Both the position numbers and the translations under genes were made by a program. From NCBI GenBank assembly GCA_028824295.1, contig JAPPED010000007.1, forward strand, positions 62,001 to 126,000: 64,000 nucleotides of DNA, given 5' to 3'. Of the stretch, positions 61,909 to 64,000 are shown one piece after another (within the stretch, counting starts at the first letter, position 1; each line of letters starts with the position of its first letter). The notes beneath the pieces were generated by a model, which saw nothing but the letters and a program-made list of their open reading frames with translations, did no database searches and was not told the DNA's origin. The stretch comes from Rhodospirillales bacterium. Its GTDB lineage: Bacteria; Pseudomonadota; Alphaproteobacteria; TMED109.

Positions 61909-63252
61909 TTATCCGCTCCGGAGATAGCTCTCCATCGAATCGTCCATGGCATCGACCCAGGGAGTGTGGTGGTTGGGGGCCATGGTGCCGGTCATCACCG
62001 ACTTGTACCCGTTGTCCCGGAACGCCATGATGTTCTGCTTCTTGTGCTTCTTCCACTGGAAGAACGCCTCGTTGGCCCCATCCACGTCGAAGCTGGGATA
62101 GTCAGTCTCGGCAATCAGTTCCCGGACGTAGTCGCCCTGGTACCGGATCGCGCCGTAGTCGTCCTCGATCGCGTCCTCCCTGGCCTCGCGGTCGACAACG
62201 TCGGCCGCCCGGGCTTCGCGGTCAGGCAGCTGGACCCGGCCCATGACGATGTCCCGGACATACCAAGCCTGCGCGTCGAACATGTTGAAGGTGTACCACT
62301 GGTCCTGCATGCCCAGGTAGAAGAGCTTCGGATTGTTGACCCACACAACCCCCTTGTAGAGGTCCGCCGCCGCCAGCCGGTTGGCTGTCCGCAGGCGGAG
62401 TTCTGACGCCATGAAGGGGAAGTAATGCAGATAGCCGGTGCACAGGATGATCGCGTCGACGTCGGCCGTCGAGCCGTCCTTGAAGGTGCAGGTATTCCCC
62501 ACGACCTTCTGCAGCAGCGGCACCTCTTTCCAGTTGTCCGGCCAGTCGTATCCCATGGCCGCGGTCCGGTGGCTCACGGTGACCGACTTGCAGCCGTACT
62601 TCCAGCATTGGGAGCCGATGTCCTCGGCCGAGTAACTGGTGCCGATGATCAGAATGTCCTTGTCCTTGAATTCCACGGCGTCACGGAAATCGTGGGCATG
62701 CATGACGCGGCCGTTGAACCGGTCCAAGCCGTCGAAATGCGGCACGTTCGGGGTCGAGAAGTGGCCGGTCGCCACAACGACATGGTCGAATTTCTCGGTG
62801 GTCTCGACGTCGTTCACCAAATCGTGTGCTGCGACGCTGAACAGGCCCGTCGTGTCGTCGTAGTCGACCCATCGCACCGTCGTCCGGAAGCGGATCGCAT
62901 CGCGCACCCCCGCCTTCTTCACCCGGCCTTCGATGTAATCGAACAGGACTTCACGCGGCGGGTAGGAGGCGATCTGCTTGCCGAAATGCTCTTCGAACGA
63001 GTAGTCCGCGAACTCCAGCCCTTCCTTGGGGCCATTCGACCACAGATATCGGTACATGGAGCAATGGACCGGCTCACCGTATTCGTCCAGCCCGGTGCGC
63101 CACGTGTAGTTCCACAAGCCGCCCCAGTCCGCCTGCTTCTCGTAGCAGACGACCTCCGGGACCCCCGCCCCGCCGGTCTTTGCCGCCTGGAACGCCCTTA
63201 GCTGGGCGAGGCCGGACGGCCCCGCGCCGATCACCGCAACTCGTTTGCCCAT
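61909..63252 (-). CDS. tmm: Trimethylamine monooxygenase Tmm (flavin-containing monooxygenase)
   Basis: This 447-residue FMO oxidises trimethylamine to TMAO using NADPH and O2. It has the FAD site [17 protein letters not shown], Tmm-like [20 protein letters not shown] and [20 protein letters not shown], the FMO-type [13 protein letters not shown], the NADP site [16 protein letters not shown] and the CTGY motif. These long stretches closely match what I recall of Tmm from Ruegeria. ATG 63252 is used; GTG 63264 is also in frame, and both have weak ribosome-binding sites. It heads the minus-strand run tmm-TPR-tdm-nitrilase and is divergent from an ABC binding-protein gene, with direct repeats between. 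Confidence 0.93.
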   Translation of the reverse strand: MGKRVAVIGAGPSGLAQLRAFQAAKTGGAGVPEVVCYEKQADWGGLWNYTWRTGLDEYGEPVHCSMYRYLWSNGPKEGLEFADYSFEEHFGKQIASYPPREVLFDYIEGRVKKAGVRDAIRFRTTVRWVDYDDTTGLFSVAAHDLVNDVETTEKFDHVVVATGHFSTPNVPHFDGLDRFNGRVMHAHDFRDAVEFKDKDILIIGTSYSAEDIGSQCWKYGCKSVTVSHRTAAMGYDWPDNWKEVPLLQKVVGNTCTFKDGSTADVDAIILCTGYLHYFPFMASELRLRTANRLAAADLYKGVVWVNNPKLFYLGMQDQWYTFNMFDAQAWYVRDIVMGRVQLPDREARAADVVDREAREDAIEDDYGAIRYQGDYVRELIAETDYPSFDVDGANEAFFQWKKHKKQNIMAFRDNGYKSVMTGTMAPNHHTPWVDAMDDSMESYLRSG

Positions 63253-63333
63253 CGTCTTACTCACTGTACTGGCGGGCAATCCGGTCTGACCCCGGTCACC
63301 CGCGCGGGTTCAAGTTTCGCCCGGAGGGCCGAA

Positions 63334-63360
63334 ACCAATCTATACCAATCTACACCACTA
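63334..63360 (+). promoter_or_regulatory. Triple ACCAATC/ACCACTA direct repeat upstream of tmm
   Basis: Units ACCAATC (63334), ACCAATC (63344) and ACCACTA (63354) follow one another at exactly 10-base spacing, about 80-110 bases upstream of the tmm start. They belong to the same motif family as the repeats near amt and gntR, with C replacing the last T. Confidence 0.55.
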
Positions 63361-63535
63361 TGTGCCGAAATACGCTCATGTGGTTTCGATTAGTAATGGT
63401 CATTCAGTTCGGCAGAGCCGAGCGCAGTCGAGTGGAATGGCGACAATAATGCATATTTCGCTTGCATCCAGCCCCTAATTTGTCATGCTGTACGGGATTG
63501 ACCGCAAACGTGCAAAGTCGGCCGCCCGCCGAGCG

Positions 63536-63553
63536 AATTGGTCAGAATTGGTC
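63536..63553 (-). promoter_or_regulatory. Direct repeat GACCAATTCTGACCAATT (minus strand), upstream of the binding-protein gene
   Basis: Read on the minus strand, this is identical over 18 bases to the element upstream of amt at 46439-46456. It is 122 bases before the start of the ABC binding-protein gene and about 280 bases from tmm. Confidence 0.65.
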
Positions 63554-63675
63554 ATGGCGCTGACGGACCGGCCTCCGGTTGCGGTCGCGCAGACTCTGCG
63601 GTGTGTCGCCGGACCCTTCGGAAGCACCGCTGGGCAATGGACGCCCGCGCAGGCGTATCAAACTAGGAGGCACGT

Positions 63676-64000
63676 ATGTCGCGCAAGTCACTTGACCGCA
63701 AAATCAGTAGGCGGAAATTTCTCGGCACTTCAGCGGCCTCGGGGGCAGCGCTGGCAGCGATGAGCACAGGCCTGTCGCGCGTCTCCTTCGCTGACAGCCA
63801 TACCATCAAGATCGGCTTTCTGGCGCCGCTTACCGGTCCCGTCGCGGCCTGGGGCAAACCCGGCCTGGACGGCTGCCTGATCTGGGCGGACTGGGTCAAT
63901 TCCAGGGGCGGGGTCAACATTGGCGGCCAGTCGTACAACATCGAGTTCATCGGCTACGACAACGAGTACGATGCCGCCAAGGCACGCACCGGCGCCACCA
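63676..64000 (+). CDS. ABC transporter substrate-binding protein (branched-chain amino acid/amide type), N-terminal fragment
   Basis: The first 108 codons are present before the window ends. A twin-arginine signal (SRRKFLGTSAASGAALAAMS) is followed by the mature start HTIKIGFLAPLTGPVAAWGK and DGCLIWADWVNSRGGVNIGG, typical of Peripla_BP_6/LivJ-family proteins. AGGAGG at 63665-63670 gives a strong ribosome-binding site. Such proteins feed HAAT-family importers for amino acids, urea or amides. It is divergent from tmm and shares the ACCAATT element, so a nitrogenous substrate linked to methylated amines is likely. It is not of the glycine-betaine type used by TmoX. Confidence 0.87.
   Translation, partial: MSRKSLDRKISRRKFLGTSAASGAALAAMSTGLSRVSFADSHTIKIGFLAPLTGPVAAWGKPGLDGCLIWADWVNSRGGVNIGGQSYNIEFIGYDNEYDAAKARTGAT

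Larger units (their letters stand above)
63253..63675. other. 423-base divergent control region between tmm and the binding-protein gene
   Basis: No gene is supported here. The region is AT-richer than the genes and carries ACCAAT-type repeats on both sides: three units close to tmm (63334-63360) and the 18-base element near the binding-protein gene (63536-63553). It should hold promoters for both directions. Confidence 0.6.

Overview
The window looks like a chromosomal segment of a GC-rich (roughly 60-65 % by eye) alphaproteobacterium. The best evidence is the contiguous block rpsP-(NnrU)-rimM-trmD-rplS-leuC-leuD-leuB-asd, an order familiar from Alphaproteobacteria, together with tsaD-gpsA. 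The accessory content (trimethylamine monooxygenase, TMAO demethylase, N-methylglutamate pathway, mxa-type genes) resembles methylated-amine-using, often marine, Alphaproteobacteria. Both window ends cut through genes.

Layout. 1-1778 (minus): sugar-acid type operon with an RraA-like protein, a 2-hydroxyacid dehydrogenase and a truncated HpcH/HpaI aldolase. 2026-2101: tRNA-Glu. 2374-7767: PdxA, two short-chain dehydrogenases, a HisD/HpsN-type dehydrogenase and an enolase-superfamily enzyme. 7810-17841: housekeeping genes. 18298-21976: MpaB/DUF2236 protein and an RND/MMPL transporter. 22392-26690 (minus): a standard-sized gamma-glutamylmethylamide synthetase/N-methylglutamate synthase set (mgsA-mgsB-mgsC-gmaS). 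27129-33778: three Fe(II)/2-oxoglutarate-type oxygenases, a class V PLP enzyme and an alpha/beta hydrolase. 34114-39953: a tight mxaR-S-A-C-K-L-like operon without methanol dehydrogenase genes. 40135-45343 (minus): mgdA-B-C-D (sarcosine-oxidase-like N-methylglutamate dehydrogenase). 45417-51420: two GlxA-type regulators, an Amt transporter, a small membrane protein and an extra FAD amine oxidoreductase. 51534-56685 (minus): a second, divergent glutamine-synthetase plus three-part glutamate-synthase-like module with an unrecognised 136-residue protein. 56982-64000: GntR/FCD regulator, nitrilase-family amidase, Tdm, a TPR-like protein, Tmm and a Tat-exported ABC binding protein.

How it fits together. 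Tmm oxidises trimethylamine to TMAO and Tdm splits TMAO into dimethylamine and formaldehyde. Monomethylamine would be captured by GmaS, moved onto glutamate by MgsABC and oxidised by MgdABCD to glutamate plus a C1 unit. The usual dimethylamine monooxygenase (DmmABC) is not in the window, while a second GS/GOGAT-like module of unknown substrate sits beside tmm/tdm. That module is the best candidate here for an undescribed system.

A regulatory thread joins this right-hand region. A direct repeat built from ACCAATT units at about 10-bp spacing occurs upstream of amt, upstream of the second synthetase, over the gntR promoter, and twice between tmm and the binding-protein gene. The 18-bp form GACCAATTCTGACCAATT is identical at 46439-46456 (plus) and 63536-63553 (minus). 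I read this as a methylated-amine regulon, possibly controlled by the GntR protein encoded at 56982.
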